From: CAYJPA01 sp964371945
Lineage (GTDB): Bacteria > Chloroflexota > Chloroflexia > Thermomicrobiales > UBA6265
Assembly: GCA_964371945.1 (NCBI GenBank)
Contig: CAYJPA010000060.1
Coordinates: 1 to 37,074 of the forward strand
DNA: 37,074 nucleotides
Reading direction: 5' to 3'
Shown here: piece after piece, positions 8,347 through 16,513 of the stretch
How the letters are laid out: every line of letters begins with the position of its first letter
Numbering within the stretch: the stretch's first letter is position 1
The notes under the pieces: model-generated
Database searches by the model: none
Told to the model about the DNA's origin: nothing
What the model saw: only the letters and a program-made list of their open reading frames with translations
Made by a program: the position numbers and the translations under genes

Positions 8347-9603
8347 CTAAAGCAAACCGTATTCGATTGCGGTGAGGGCATACATCCGGGCGGCTTGCTT
8401 CAGGCTGGTGACACTGACCCACTCATTGGGACCGTGCGCAAGCGGGAGCTGTCCCGGACCAAATCCGGCCAAAGTTGGAATGCCGCCGATTACATGAAAC
8501 GCGCAGGCGTCGGTCGCGCCCGGGAAGGCCGAAAGTGGCGGCGCTTCACCGAGTACGGCTTCGGCGGCGCGGACCGACGCGACCACAGCCGGATGATCCG
8601 GCTTGAGCTCGGTCGCCGGCGTCCATCTCAGATTTTCGGGGAAACTGAAGTCATACGTTGCGCCGTGGAGCTCCGGCTCAACTCGAGCGAGCGCATTCGC
8701 CACGTCTTCGCGGAACTCCTCGAACGTCATGTCTGGAACCGTTCGCACATCTGTCCAAAACTCGGCATTGCCCGGAATAACGCCGTAGCCGTAACCGCCG
8801 AACGCTTTGACGCCGATGTTGATGGTTGGACCCTTCGGACAAAGCGGATGCTCCGGATAGCGCAGCTTGAGCTCACGCCGGAAACCGACCATCAACCTGG
8901 CCATCGCCTCGACCGCGTTCACGGTCGGAAGCGTGTCCGATGTCGAAGAATGGGTCTGCGTGCCGTGAACCGCCACCCGGAATCCACTGAATCCCCGTGA
9001 CACGATCCGGATCGCATCCCAATCTTCGAGCACGCCAGACGGCTCCCCGAGGATGATCGAGTCGGCCTCGATTGCCCCGATCTGCGTCAAGTAGTGCGCG
9101 CCGAACTTGCTACCGTACTCCTCGTCGGCAGTGAAGACCAGGGAAAGCGATCCGCTCAACTGGTCGGCGACACTGGCGTAGGCGGCTCCGGCGACGAGCA
9201 TTGCCGCGCAGGCGCCCTTCATGTCGGTCGATCCGAGACCGTACATGCGGTCACCGATGGTCGTTGGCACAAACGGGTCTGTTCTCCATTCGGAAGCCGC
9301 TTCGCCGACCGGCTTGGTATCGAGATGACCACACAAGGCAAGGTGCGGACCGGGCCGCGCCCCATCGATTTGGACAATCAAATTCGGCCGGTGCGGCTCC
9401 AGCGCAAGCACTTTCCCTGCCGGTAGCCCGTAATGCCTCAGCCACGTTTGCATGACCGCGACCGGCGCCGTCTCATCGCCAGGCAGATTCGGACTCGGAG
9501 CCGCGATCAGTTCTTCGGTCAACACAACGGCGTCGTCTTCATGCTGCCCAAGGAACGCGAGCAGCATACGCTTCGCTTCCTCCACACTGGTCGATGCGGT
9601 CAT
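8347..9603 (-). CDS. M20 family metallopeptidase (ArgE/DapE/ACY1-like)
   Basis: Cytoplasmic di-zinc (or di-cobalt) amidohydrolase of peptidase family M20, 418 residues, related to acetylornithine deacetylase and succinyl-diaminopimelate desuccinylase. The metal-site residues are in place: His93 (GHLDT), Asp127 (GSTDMKG), catalytic Glu161/Glu162 (TADEEYG), Glu187 (LGEPSG) and the late His in LAHGPNEW. A dimerisation domain is inserted between about 195 and 310. Start ATG at 9601-9603 has GAGAGGTG about 9 bases upstream. It is the last gene of the unit RpiR-type regulator, SDR, M20, separated from the SDR stop by 14 bases. The substrate is likely an N-acyl amino acid, amino sugar or dipeptide; the pairing with a SIS-domain regulator does not settle which. 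Confidence 0.92.
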   Translation of the reverse strand: MTASTSVEEAKRMLLAFLGQHEDDAVVLTEELIAAPSPNLPGDETAPVAVMQTWLRHYGLPAGKVLALEPHRPNLIVQIDGARPGPHLALCGHLDTKPVGEAASEWRTDPFVPTTIGDRMYGLGSTDMKGACAAMLVAGAAYASVADQLSGSLSLVFTADEEYGSKFGAHYLTQIGAIEADSIILGEPSGVLEDWDAIRIVSRGFSGFRVAVHGTQTHSSTSDTLPTVNAVEAMARLMVGFRRELKLRYPEHPLCPKGPTINIGVKAFGGYGYGVIPGNAEFWTDVRTVPDMTFEEFREDVANALARVEPELHGATYDFSFPENLRWTPATELKPDHPAVVASVRAAEAVLGEAPPLSAFPGATDACAFHVIGGIPTLAGFGPGQLPLAHGPNEWVSVTSLKQAARMYALTAIEYGLL

Positions 9604-9617
9604 TGCTTTTTCACCTC

Positions 9618-10451
9618 TCAGCTATCGACGGATCCGGTCGCCATTCCACTATGGCGAATCAGGAAACCGCCATCGACTGGTACCGTTGTCCCAGTAATGT
9701 AGCTCGCTTCATCTGAGGCCAGGAACGCAACTAATGCGGCAACTTCAGAAGGTCGACCCGTACGGCCAAGCGCGGTTGACGTCCGCTGTGCTTCGCGTTC
9801 GTCCTGACTCATGACATCTGCTTGGCCTGGTTCTCTGACATCGATCGGTCCAGGGGCCACCGCGTTCACTCGAATGCCGTAGACGCCAAGATTGAGCGCG
9901 AGATTACGAGTCATGGCCTCGACCCCGCCCTTCGCCGCGTCGTAGTGGGGGAAGAGACCGTTCGGCCGGTGGGCGTGGACGGACGAAACGTTGACGATTG
10001 CTCCCTTGCGGTTGGTTCGCATCGTGCGGCCAACCGCCCTACTGACGAAGAACATGCTTGAAAGATTGGTGTCGATCACTCGCCGCCATTCCGCCGTCTC
10101 CATGTCCAGCAAGGGCGAAGCGCCAATGTCGCTCATCGCGGTCAGAGAAGCGTTGTTGACCAGTACATCGATCGTTCCGAACCGAGCGATCACATCGGTG
10201 ACGAATTGGTCTACAGAGAGCTCGTCGCTGACATCGATTGCAGCGACCATTGCAATGCCGCCCATGTCGCGAATTTGTCCGGCGACGCGGTCCAGATCGA
10301 CACTGGTCCGGCCGCAGATCGCGACGGAGGCGCCTTCACGGGCAAATTGCAGCGCGATCGCGCGTCCGATTCCCCGACCGCCGCCAGTCACGATTGCGAC
10401 CTGACCCTCGAATCGCCGCCTGATCGTGGCGGCAGGCGGTGCGCTAGTCAC
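9618..10451 (-). CDS. Short-chain dehydrogenase/reductase (SDR)
   Basis: Classical NAD(P)-dependent SDR oxidoreductase of 277 residues. The cofactor motif TGGGRGIG is at residues 22-29, NNAS at about 99-102, the catalytic Ser near 157 (NVSSV), and Tyr170/Lys174 in the YDAAK active-site motif. The C-terminus has the usual S-x-YITG-x-x-x-PVDGG. The open frame extends further upstream inside the regulator gene, but the GTG at 10449-10451 is the sensible start: it overlaps the regulator stop by 8 bases and gives the normal family length, implying translational coupling. Substrate unknown. Cytoplasmic. It is the middle gene of a three-gene unit with the RpiR-type regulator and the M20 hydrolase. 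Confidence 0.92.
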   Translation of the reverse strand: MTSAPPAATIRRRFEGQVAIVTGGGRGIGRAIALQFAREGASVAICGRTSVDLDRVAGQIRDMGGIAMVAAIDVSDELSVDQFVTDVIARFGTIDVLVNNASLTAMSDIGASPLLDMETAEWRRVIDTNLSSMFFVSRAVGRTMRTNRKGAIVNVSSVHAHRPNGLFPHYDAAKGGVEAMTRNLALNLGVYGIRVNAVAPGPIDVREPGQADVMSQDEREAQRTSTALGRTGRPSEVAALVAFLASDEASYITGTTVPVDGGFLIRHSGMATGSVDS

Positions 10452-11394
10452 CGTCGGGAACGATGCGACGTCGCGAAGCTCGCGCGGGCGGCTCGTTTCT
10501 GGGTAGCGGCAATGGACCAACCCGGAGATTGGTTTCGATCCATTCGACCACTTCCGGCCGGTTCGGCGGCGCCCCATTCCACTTTCGTTCGGCCACGGTC
10601 GCGGCAAGAATGTCGGCCATCACCATGAGCGTATCGAACGCCAAAAAGAAGGTGCCGGCGCGTGCCATGTCCGGCGACAAGACAGCGAGAGAAACGTCTG
10701 AAACAGAGGCAAGCGGCGAATGCGGAACCGTGGAAATTCCGATCGTGGTCGCGCCCATACCGCGAGCAAGCCGGAGCAATTCGACTGTATCCCGTGTTCT
10801 TCCCTGATGAGAGATCCCGATAATCACATCATGCTTGGATGTGGAGATTACAACGTTCGAAAATTCATCGGGGGTTGCGCCATGCGCGGCCACACCACCC
10901 CAATTAAGCTTTATCGCCATGCCCAGCGCCGGAACGTACGCGCCGCCGTGCCCTATGACAACGACTCGGGCCGCGTTTGAGATCGCGGTGCTTGCCCGGT
11001 CGATAGCGGCGAAGTCCAATGCCTGGAGCGTGGTCTGGAGCGCTTCAATCTGACGCTTGATGATCGTAGAGGCAAGTGCCGGAAGCCCGCCTCCCTCGTC
11101 GACGCCCGATTCGAGCGTTTCCAGATCCTTCGAATCGATCCGGCCGAGCGATTGAGCGATCCCCTGAACAAGCTCTCTGAAGCCGGGATACCCAACTGCC
11201 CGGCAGAATCTGGTCACCGACGGGAGGCTGACGCCGCTCATCGCGGCCACATCGTAGATCGTCATCCCGAGCAAAGCCCAGGGATCCCTGACGATCGCGT
11301 CCGCCACTCGCCGCGATGCCCCCGTGAGTGCAGGGAGCCGTTGTTCGATCATCGTGAGGCAATCGACAGACCTCAATCGTGCTGCTTTTTCCAT
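10444..11394 (-). CDS. MurR/RpiR family transcriptional regulator (HTH + SIS)
   Basis: Transcription factor of 316 residues with an N-terminal RpiR-type helix-turn-helix (about residues 45-75; AAMSGVSLPSVTRFCRAVG) and a C-terminal SIS sugar-phosphate-binding domain (about 130-270; VVVIGHGGAYVPALG). Such proteins usually sense a phosphosugar or related metabolite and control the adjacent catabolic genes. The ATG at 11392-11394 is chosen because AGGAGAG lies 8 bases upstream; an ATG six codons earlier has no ribosome site. It leads a unit with the SDR (8-base overlap) and M20 hydrolase and has a good sigma-70-type promoter at 11455-11482, so autoregulation is plausible. The effector is unknown. 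Confidence 0.92.
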   Translation of the reverse strand: MEKAARLRSVDCLTMIEQRLPALTGASRRVADAIVRDPWALLGMTIYDVAAMSGVSLPSVTRFCRAVGYPGFRELVQGIAQSLGRIDSKDLETLESGVDEGGGLPALASTIIKRQIEALQTTLQALDFAAIDRASTAISNAARVVVIGHGGAYVPALGMAIKLNWGGVAAHGATPDEFSNVVISTSKHDVIIGISHQGRTRDTVELLRLARGMGATTIGISTVPHSPLASVSDVSLAVLSPDMARAGTFFLAFDTLMVMADILAATVAERKWNGAPPNRPEVVEWIETNLRVGPLPLPRNEPPARASRRRIVPDGD

Positions 11395-11454
11395 GGGTGG
11401 GTCTCTCCTCATTGAGCGACCAACTGTTGCCAGTCGTGTAAAAAATTCTCGCGT

Positions 11455-11482
11455 ATTGTAGGGCCACTTTTGATCCCGTCAA
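11455..11482 (-). promoter_or_regulatory. Sigma-70-type promoter for the RpiR/SDR/M20 unit
   Basis: On the minus strand, TTGACG (11477-11482) and TACAAT (11455-11460) are separated by 16 bases, close to the consensus. Transcription would start roughly 55 bases before the ATG at 11394. The region between the promoter and the gene holds a short palindrome (CAACTGTTG, 11421-11429) and an A-tract that could be operator elements, but neither is proven. Confidence 0.62.
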
Positions 11483-11548
11483 TACCCAGTTTTTAGCAGG
11501 GGCTCAAGATACTACATATTCAAAAAGATGTTTCGCGGCGTCTATGGT

Positions 11549-12688
11549 TCAGGCGATCAGAATCGTGGCGTCAGCCGGATCAAAAACGATCCGCATTTGC
11601 TCACCGATCTCGACGCCTCCGTTGCCCGCGGATCGGTTTTGGCGATGCACGATGACCGATTGGCCTTCTGGGAGCCGAACGACATATTGGGTATGCGTGC
11701 CCAGGTAGATCACGTCGTGAATGACGCCATCGAGTTTGTTCCAAAATTCGGGGGCTGGGGTTTCGAGATCCCGTTCGAATGCGACTCGTTCCGGCCGAAC
11801 CGCGACCGCAACCAACCCGGACGCGGTCACCCCGGATGGCATCCCGCCACGGATGGAGCCTGAGCCCGCGATATGAACCTCGGCGACTTCCCCAGTGACG
11901 CCCCCCACGTTGCCCTCGATGAAGTTGGTTTGCCCGATGAAATCCGCGACGAACCGGTTGCGAGGACGTTCGTAAATCTCGCTAGGCGTTCCGATCTGCA
12001 GGACGCGGCCCTCGCTCATTACCGCGATCCGGTCGGACATCGTCAGCGCTTCCTCTTGATCGTGGGTGACATAGATGAAGGTCACGCCCACCTTGCGGTT
12101 GAGGCTCTTGAGCTCGAGCTGCATCGCCTTGCGCAGCTTGAGATCGAGCGCGCCCAGAGACTCATCGAGCAACAGCACCTCAGGACGGTTGACGAGTGCC
12201 CGAGCGAGTCCGACCCGTTGTTGCTAACCACCAGAGAGCTCCGACGGCTTCCGGCCCTCGATGTGCGGGAGTCTCACCATGTCGAGCGCCTCCGATACGC
12301 GCCGCTCGCGTTCATTTTTCGGGATCCTGGCCATTTCGAGACCGTATTCGATGTTGCGGCCGACCGTGAGGTGCGGAAAGAGCGCGCGGTTCTGAAAAAC
12401 GGTGTTCACTGGGCGCCTGTATGGCGGTCTATTGCCCATTTCCTCGCCGTGGATGAACAAGCTGCCGGCGCTCGGGTATTCGAATCCGCCGATCATCCGG
12501 AGCCTGGTCGTCTTTCCACACCCCGAGGGGCCGAGCAATGTGAGGAATTCGCCGGGTTCGACCGCCAACGAGATGTCGTTCACAGCCAGAGAATCGCCAA
12601 ACAATTTGCTGATTCCACGCGGTTCCGCACTGGGAGCTGCACCAGACCTGGTTTGGACACTAGATTGGCTGACCACGCGGCCGCTCAT
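11549..12688 (-). pseudogene. Spermidine/putrescine-type ABC transporter ATPase, interrupted by in-frame TAG
   Basis: PotA-like ATP-binding subunit of a polyamine/spermidine-type importer. Walker A is at residues 53-61 (GPSGCGKTT), Walker B near 172-176 (LLLDE) with the D-loop ESLGALD, the H-loop His in YVTHDQEEAL, and a C-terminal TOBE-type regulatory domain. Codon 155, at 12224-12226, is TAG: the text reads LSGG-stop-QQRV where homologues have LSGGQQQRV. A single CAG-to-TAG change would explain it. Both halves are otherwise intact and in the same frame, giving 379 codons end to end, the normal PotA length. The start ATG overlaps the binding-protein stop by four bases (ATGA at 12685-12688). 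The gene is either recently inactivated or carries a sequence error; an upstream in-frame GTG at 12703 is the less likely start. Confidence 0.85.
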
Positions 12689-13887
12689 TCCTGGGGCGAC
12701 CACGATATTGGGGCTTCGAAATTCATATTAACCCCCGTGGCTTCATTCCAGATCGGGACCCACTTTCCCAAGAATGCAGGAATGTTTCGCCACAGATGGA
12801 TTTTTTTGAAATCCTCCTCAACATTGGTCAACCGGAGCTCCTGCTGTCGCTCGAGCGGAAGTGAGGCCGCGGCGCTCTTGTTCGTGATTGAATAATTCAT
12901 CAGTTCGGTCAGCAGTATCTGAGACTCATCACTGATCATCCAGTCAGCCCATTTTAATGCGAGCTCGTAGTTCTCGGACCTCGAGGAGATGCACCAGGCG
13001 TCGGACCAACCGGTGACTCCCTCTTCAGGGAAAATCCCTTGCAGATCCACTCCGCCATCCCTGGCCTGGACCGCAATCCATGGCCATGCATCAGCAATCA
13101 CGATTTCACCATTCAAGAAGAGCTCTGACACTTCCTGACCGTAGTCCCAATATTTTCTAACGTGTGGTTTTTGCGCTATGAGTATATCCTTGACTCGCGC
13201 GAGATGCTCGTCAGTCAGATCGAATGGATCGGCCGGAGGAGGATCTAGCAGAAGAGCGTACTGTGCAATCTGGATCGGGTAGTTCCACGTCGCGATTTTG
13301 CCTGAGTACTGCCGGTCAATCATCGCATTCCAAGACGTCGGCGCGGATGCAATCGCCCGTGGATTGCAGGTCAGAAGCATCGGGCTCCAGGCGAAGTTCA
13401 CTCCATAAAGTTTACTATCGGAACTGGTGAACGGCAGTGTTTTGAACTGGTTCCAGAGCTTGTTGTAATTTGTGAGTTTGGAGACATCGATTTCTGCTAG
13501 TAAGCCTCTCTCGACAAGAAGCGCAGTGACATCGCTGGTCGCCGAGACCTCATCGATATTTTCTCCGCCGCTCCCATCGAGCAGAGAGAACATTTGGTCA
13601 CTTCGGTTAGCATAGGTTGCGGCGACTCTCTGGTCGTTTGCAGTTTCGAATGGAGACACAAAACCATCACTGGTGTATCCCTCGAATACGATCAAGTTCA
13701 GTTCGTTGGCTGCTGAAGCCTGGAGACCGGCGAAAGGACGCCCGAGAGTCGACAACCCAAGCCCGCCCATGGCGCCCAACAAGTCACGTCTAGTAATTCT
13801 TCCGTTCCGAAGGAGGAGCGTGAGCGCATGGGGTTCCAGTTTTCTTAGCTCTTCGGCACGGACTATACCACCGGTTTTTTCTGTCAT
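12685..13887 (-). CDS. Spermidine/putrescine-type ABC transporter substrate-binding protein
   Basis: Periplasmic-type (here extracytoplasmic) solute-binding protein of 400 residues in the PotD/PotF-like group. The N-terminal region has about 30 residues followed by ITRRDLLGAMGGLGLSTLG (Arg33-Arg34), a twin-arginine-like export signal ending near residue 58. The mature part shows family-like segments such as NLIVFEGY, VNFAWSPMLLTCNP and SDAWCISS. The start ATG at 13885-13887 is preferred over GTG eight codons upstream. It is followed by the ATPase with a 4-base ATGA overlap, but no permease genes occur on either side. Base composition is clearly lower in GC than its neighbours: the line 13441-13500 has 24 G+C in 60 bases. 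This suggests acquisition by transfer. The ligand is unknown; a polyamine is inferred only from family. Confidence 0.82.
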   Translation of the reverse strand: MTEKTGGIVRAEELRKLEPHALTLLLRNGRITRRDLLGAMGGLGLSTLGRPFAGLQASAANELNLIVFEGYTSDGFVSPFETANDQRVAATYANRSDQMFSLLDGSGGENIDEVSATSDVTALLVERGLLAEIDVSKLTNYNKLWNQFKTLPFTSSDSKLYGVNFAWSPMLLTCNPRAIASAPTSWNAMIDRQYSGKIATWNYPIQIAQYALLLDPPPADPFDLTDEHLARVKDILIAQKPHVRKYWDYGQEVSELFLNGEIVIADAWPWIAVQARDGGVDLQGIFPEEGVTGWSDAWCISSRSENYELALKWADWMISDESQILLTELMNYSITNKSAAASLPLERQQELRLTNVEEDFKKIHLWRNIPAFLGKWVPIWNEATGVNMNFEAPISWSPQE

Positions 13888-14153
13888 TTGGCTCTTCAGT
13901 CTTGCCCACACTCTTGTCTACACGTTCTACGAGCGTAGTCTAAACTGACCCCGTGCACACGTGATGGAAGCGAGAATTATGGCTCAATCGTAATCTGCAC
14001 TCAATTAAGGTGAAAATGCCAATCCGGTAATGTTTCCTGAACGACCCTTTTCAGGAATGACTGATCGCAGAGTATCCCGATCAATATGACCAAAAAGTCG
14101 TCGCGCTGAAGTCCTCGGTGCCGCGGTTCGGCGCCCCCATACCCAGGAGGCTA

Positions 14154-14240
14154 ATGAGTTTGAACAAACTAAGCCCTAAACGTTACCAGCAGCAGAAGCT
14201 GCGATTTCGCAAAGTCATGTGCACTCTTGACGGTCGTTAG
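14154..14240 (+). CDS. Possible small basic peptide (28 residues)
   Basis: An ATG at 14154 follows a perfect AGGAGG, but only three bases separate them, which is shorter than the usual 5-9. The ORF encodes a 28-residue basic peptide beginning MSLNKLSPKRYQQQKL and ending at a TAG at 14238-14240. It stands alone in an otherwise non-coding gap, antisense to nothing. I do not recognise it. The ribosome-site match is the only evidence for translation, so this is tentative. Confidence 0.18.
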   Translation: MSLNKLSPKRYQQQKLRFRKVMCTLDGR

Positions 14241-14254
14241 GCCGGATCGACCGT
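14230..14254 (-). terminator. Hairpin downstream of the DDAH-like gene
   Basis: An inverted repeat with 7-base arms (14230-14236 and 14248-14254, ACGGTCG/CGACCGT) and an 11-base loop lies 14 bases beyond the DDAH-like stop codon. A smaller palindrome (14256-14270) sits on the stop codon itself. There is no run of T on the 3' side, so intrinsic termination is only possible, not shown. Confidence 0.3.
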
Positions 14255-14267
14255 GTAGATTCAGAAT

Positions 14268-15182
14268 CTAACTCACCTGGCGGACGCGGAGAAGTGGCCG
14301 GGTCAGGCAGGTTGGCCCTCCCTGACGATTCATCGAGATTTCCGAGCCCTCATAGGTCAGCACGTCGCAGCCGGCGGCCAAGAGCCTTCGACGGGTTTCG
14401 GGATTGCCTTCAAGCATCAGGCATCGTCCAGGAGCCAACGCCAGCACATTGCAGCCCATGCCGTCGAATTCCTCGTCGGGCACGTCGACCGTTCTCCAGC
14501 CTCGCTCGGCAATCGCTTCCATCAGCGAAACGGCCATCAGCGGCGGGTAAACAACCGCGAGATCGCCGGCGACCGGACTGATCATCGACATCAGGTGCAT
14601 GCACTCGGCCTCGCCATGCCAGTGCGGAAGATCGAACTGCACCACATCGACCTCGATCTGACCGAGGATGACCCGCAACTGGTCGATACCGCTTTGATTC
14701 GTGCGGTAACCACGACCGACTGCCAGCGTCTGCTTGTCAAGCCAGAGCGTGTCGCCGCCTTCGACCATCCCCGGAGCTTCGACGACTCCAAGCGTCGGGA
14801 TCCCGAGCGACCGATAGGTTTCAGCGTGGAAAAGCGTTTCGTCGCGTCGCAACTCCTTCCCCATCCTGAGCAGGACCGCGCCACCGTCCGTCATGATCGA
14901 CGGGTCATATGCGAAGATCGCATCGAGATGACCGGGCGCATCCGGACCGGCTTCGATTACGTCGATCCCCTCGCTCGCCAGGAGGGAGCGGAGCGCGTCG
15001 TGCTGGCGCTCGGTTTCGATCTGGTCGATCGAATGAGCGTAGCCAAAGGGCTGCCAATCGTTCGCGGACAATGGCGTCGTTGGTTTGCGGACCATCACCG
15101 AGCGAAGGGTGGCCGTCATCGAATGGCCGCCAAAGTGCCGAGCGGTCGCCGACGTTTTATGTAGCGATGCGGATTCGGTCAT
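14268..15182 (-). CDS. DDAH-like amidinohydrolase (arginine deiminase superfamily)
   Basis: A 304-residue guanidino-group-modifying enzyme resembling dimethylarginine dimethylaminohydrolase and arginine deiminase. Such enzymes use a Cys nucleophile to hydrolyse an arginine-type guanidinium group, giving citrulline or a related product. The pentein-fold active site is recognisable: EGGD at 141-144, the His in ECMHLMS (His196), and nucleophile Cys292 in GPTCLTRP near the C-terminus. Start ATG at 15180-15182 has AAGGG about 7 bases upstream; an in-frame TTG immediately before is less likely. It is divergent from larC, with about 100 bases between them. Location is cytoplasmic. True substrate (arginine, methylarginine, or another guanidino compound) cannot be assigned; with P5C dehydrogenase and a polyamine-type importer nearby, an arginine-related role is plausible. 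Confidence 0.82.
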   Translation of the reverse strand: MTESASLHKTSATARHFGGHSMTATLRSVMVRKPTTPLSANDWQPFGYAHSIDQIETERQHDALRSLLASEGIDVIEAGPDAPGHLDAIFAYDPSIMTDGGAVLLRMGKELRRDETLFHAETYRSLGIPTLGVVEAPGMVEGGDTLWLDKQTLAVGRGYRTNQSGIDQLRVILGQIEVDVVQFDLPHWHGEAECMHLMSMISPVAGDLAVVYPPLMAVSLMEAIAERGWRTVDVPDEEFDGMGCNVLALAPGRCLMLEGNPETRRRLLAAGCDVLTYEGSEISMNRQGGPTCLTRPLLRVRQVS

Positions 15183-15285
15183 CAATCGACCCTTCTGCGC
15201 AATGTCATGTCTGCAATCGCTCTGAAATCAGATGGTAGCAGACCGGGCTTACGGCCGGCGTTTTCGCGAATTTTCTGGAGTACCG

Positions 15286-16497
15286 ATGAAGATCGCGTTC
15301 TTTGATCCCTTTTCCGGCGCGAGCGGAGACATGATTCTCGGCGCCTTGGTCGATGCGGGCGCTCCACTTTCAGAGTTGCAGTCGGAGCTCGACAAGCTCG
15401 ATATCCCCGTGCAACTCGAGTCGTCCGACCTCAATGTTCATGCCGTCGCCGGCAAGCGAATCAGCGTCATCTTCGAGGACGCGACACAGTCTCGTACCTG
15501 GAGGGATATTCGCCGGCTGATTCACGGCTCCTCGCTTCAGGAGTCGGTCAAGGCGAGCGCACTGGCGATCTTTCAGCGTCTAGCGGACGCCGAAGCAAAG
15601 GTCCATGAATCCGATGTCGAGTCGGTGCATTTCCACGAGGTAGGCGCGCTCGACGCGATTGCGGACATCTGTGGCGCCTGCATCGCGCTAGACCTTTTAG
15701 GAATTGAAAGGATCTATTCGGGACCGCTGCGTACCGGAGCGGGTTTCGTGCGAGCCGCTCACGGACTGCTTCCGGTTCCCGCCCCGGCGACCGCGGAGTT
15801 GATCGCGAGCTCCAGAGCGCAGGTTTCGACGCGGCTACCGCCGGACTCCGATCCGCCGGGAGAGCTCCTGACGCCGACCGGCGCCGCTATTCTGACCACA
15901 CTCGCCTCTTTCTCACCAATTGAGTTTCGATCAATCTCGTTGGGCTACGGATTTGGAACGCGGGAGCTTCCTTGGCCCAATGCGCTTCGCGTCTGGATCG
16001 GCGAAACCGATGAGCCTGCTGTCGTCGCGGGCGAGATGCTCATGGAGACCAATATCGACGATATGAATCCCCAGCAGTTCGAGCTGCTGGTCGAACGGCT
16101 CTTTGCGGCCGGGGCGCTCGATGTCTGGTTGACGCCGATCCTAATGAAAAAAGGGCGCCCGGCGACAACCGTGAGTGCGCTACTTCCGGTTTCGCAACAG
16201 GCAAGAATCGAATCGATCTTCATGGAGAACAGCACAACGTTTGGTGTGCGGAGGTCGTCAATCGAACGGACCAAAGCTGCCAGGCGCTTCGAAACGATCT
16301 CGACGAGATGGGGGGATGTGACGATCAAGCTCAAAGGCTGGAACGGCAGGGTGATCGATGTCGCGCCGGAGTACGATGATTGCGCCCGTCTCGCCCGCCA
16401 GGCCGACGTTCCATTCCGCGAAATCTGGAACGAAGCGCACCGTCTCGGTGAATCCTATGCCGGCCGGCGGCTTACTGATGATGGTGAGCTGCTTTGA
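15286..16497 (+). CDS. larC: Nickel-pincer cofactor biosynthesis protein LarC
   Basis: LarC inserts nickel into the pincer nucleotide cofactor first described for lactate racemase, using CTP. The 403-residue product begins with the characteristic FDPFSGASGDMILGAL (residues 5-20), contains HFHEVGALDAIADICG, and has the later ETNIDDMNPQ and MKKGRPATTVS segments. The two halves known as LarC1 and LarC2 are encoded in one uninterrupted frame here, with no need for the ribosomal frameshift described in Lactobacillus plantarum. Start ATG at 15286 follows CTGGAG by 7 bases; 18 upstream codons are open but unsupported. It converges with murJ, 16 bases away. No larA, larB or larE gene is in the window, so the recipient enzyme is unknown. 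Confidence 0.93.
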   Translation: MKIAFFDPFSGASGDMILGALVDAGAPLSELQSELDKLDIPVQLESSDLNVHAVAGKRISVIFEDATQSRTWRDIRRLIHGSSLQESVKASALAIFQRLADAEAKVHESDVESVHFHEVGALDAIADICGACIALDLLGIERIYSGPLRTGAGFVRAAHGLLPVPAPATAELIASSRAQVSTRLPPDSDPPGELLTPTGAAILTTLASFSPIEFRSISLGYGFGTRELPWPNALRVWIGETDEPAVVAGEMLMETNIDDMNPQQFELLVERLFAAGALDVWLTPILMKKGRPATTVSALLPVSQQARIESIFMENSTTFGVRRSSIERTKAARRFETISTRWGDVTIKLKGWNGRVIDVAPEYDDCARLARQADVPFREIWNEAHRLGESYAGRRLTDDGELL

Positions 16498-16513
16498 AGT
16501 TTTTGCGCAACTC

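Larger units (their letters stand above)
13888..14267. other. 380-base stretch without a recognised gene
   Basis: This gap separates the binding-protein gene from the DDAH-like gene, both on the minus strand. It is less GC-rich than the surroundings. It holds two short imperfectly explained inverted repeats (14034-14057, 7-base arms; 14230-14254, 7-base arms) and a possible 28-codon ORF on the plus strand (14154-14240). I found no permease remnant, tRNA or mobile-element end in it. The promoter of the binding-protein gene should be here, but no strong match was seen. Confidence 0.5.

Noticed and set aside
12224..12226. Genome-wide reassignment of TAG to Gln
   Set aside because: Several intact genes here (P5C dehydrogenase, metal-binding protein, Lrp-type, Fur-type, acs) end in TAG at the expected family length.
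11873..12895. Plus-strand open frame of 340 codons across the ABC ATPase and binding-protein genes
   Set aside because: It spans two real genes in antisense and has no protein-family features.
15286..16497. A programmed frameshift in larC
   Set aside because: Both LarC halves are in one open frame.
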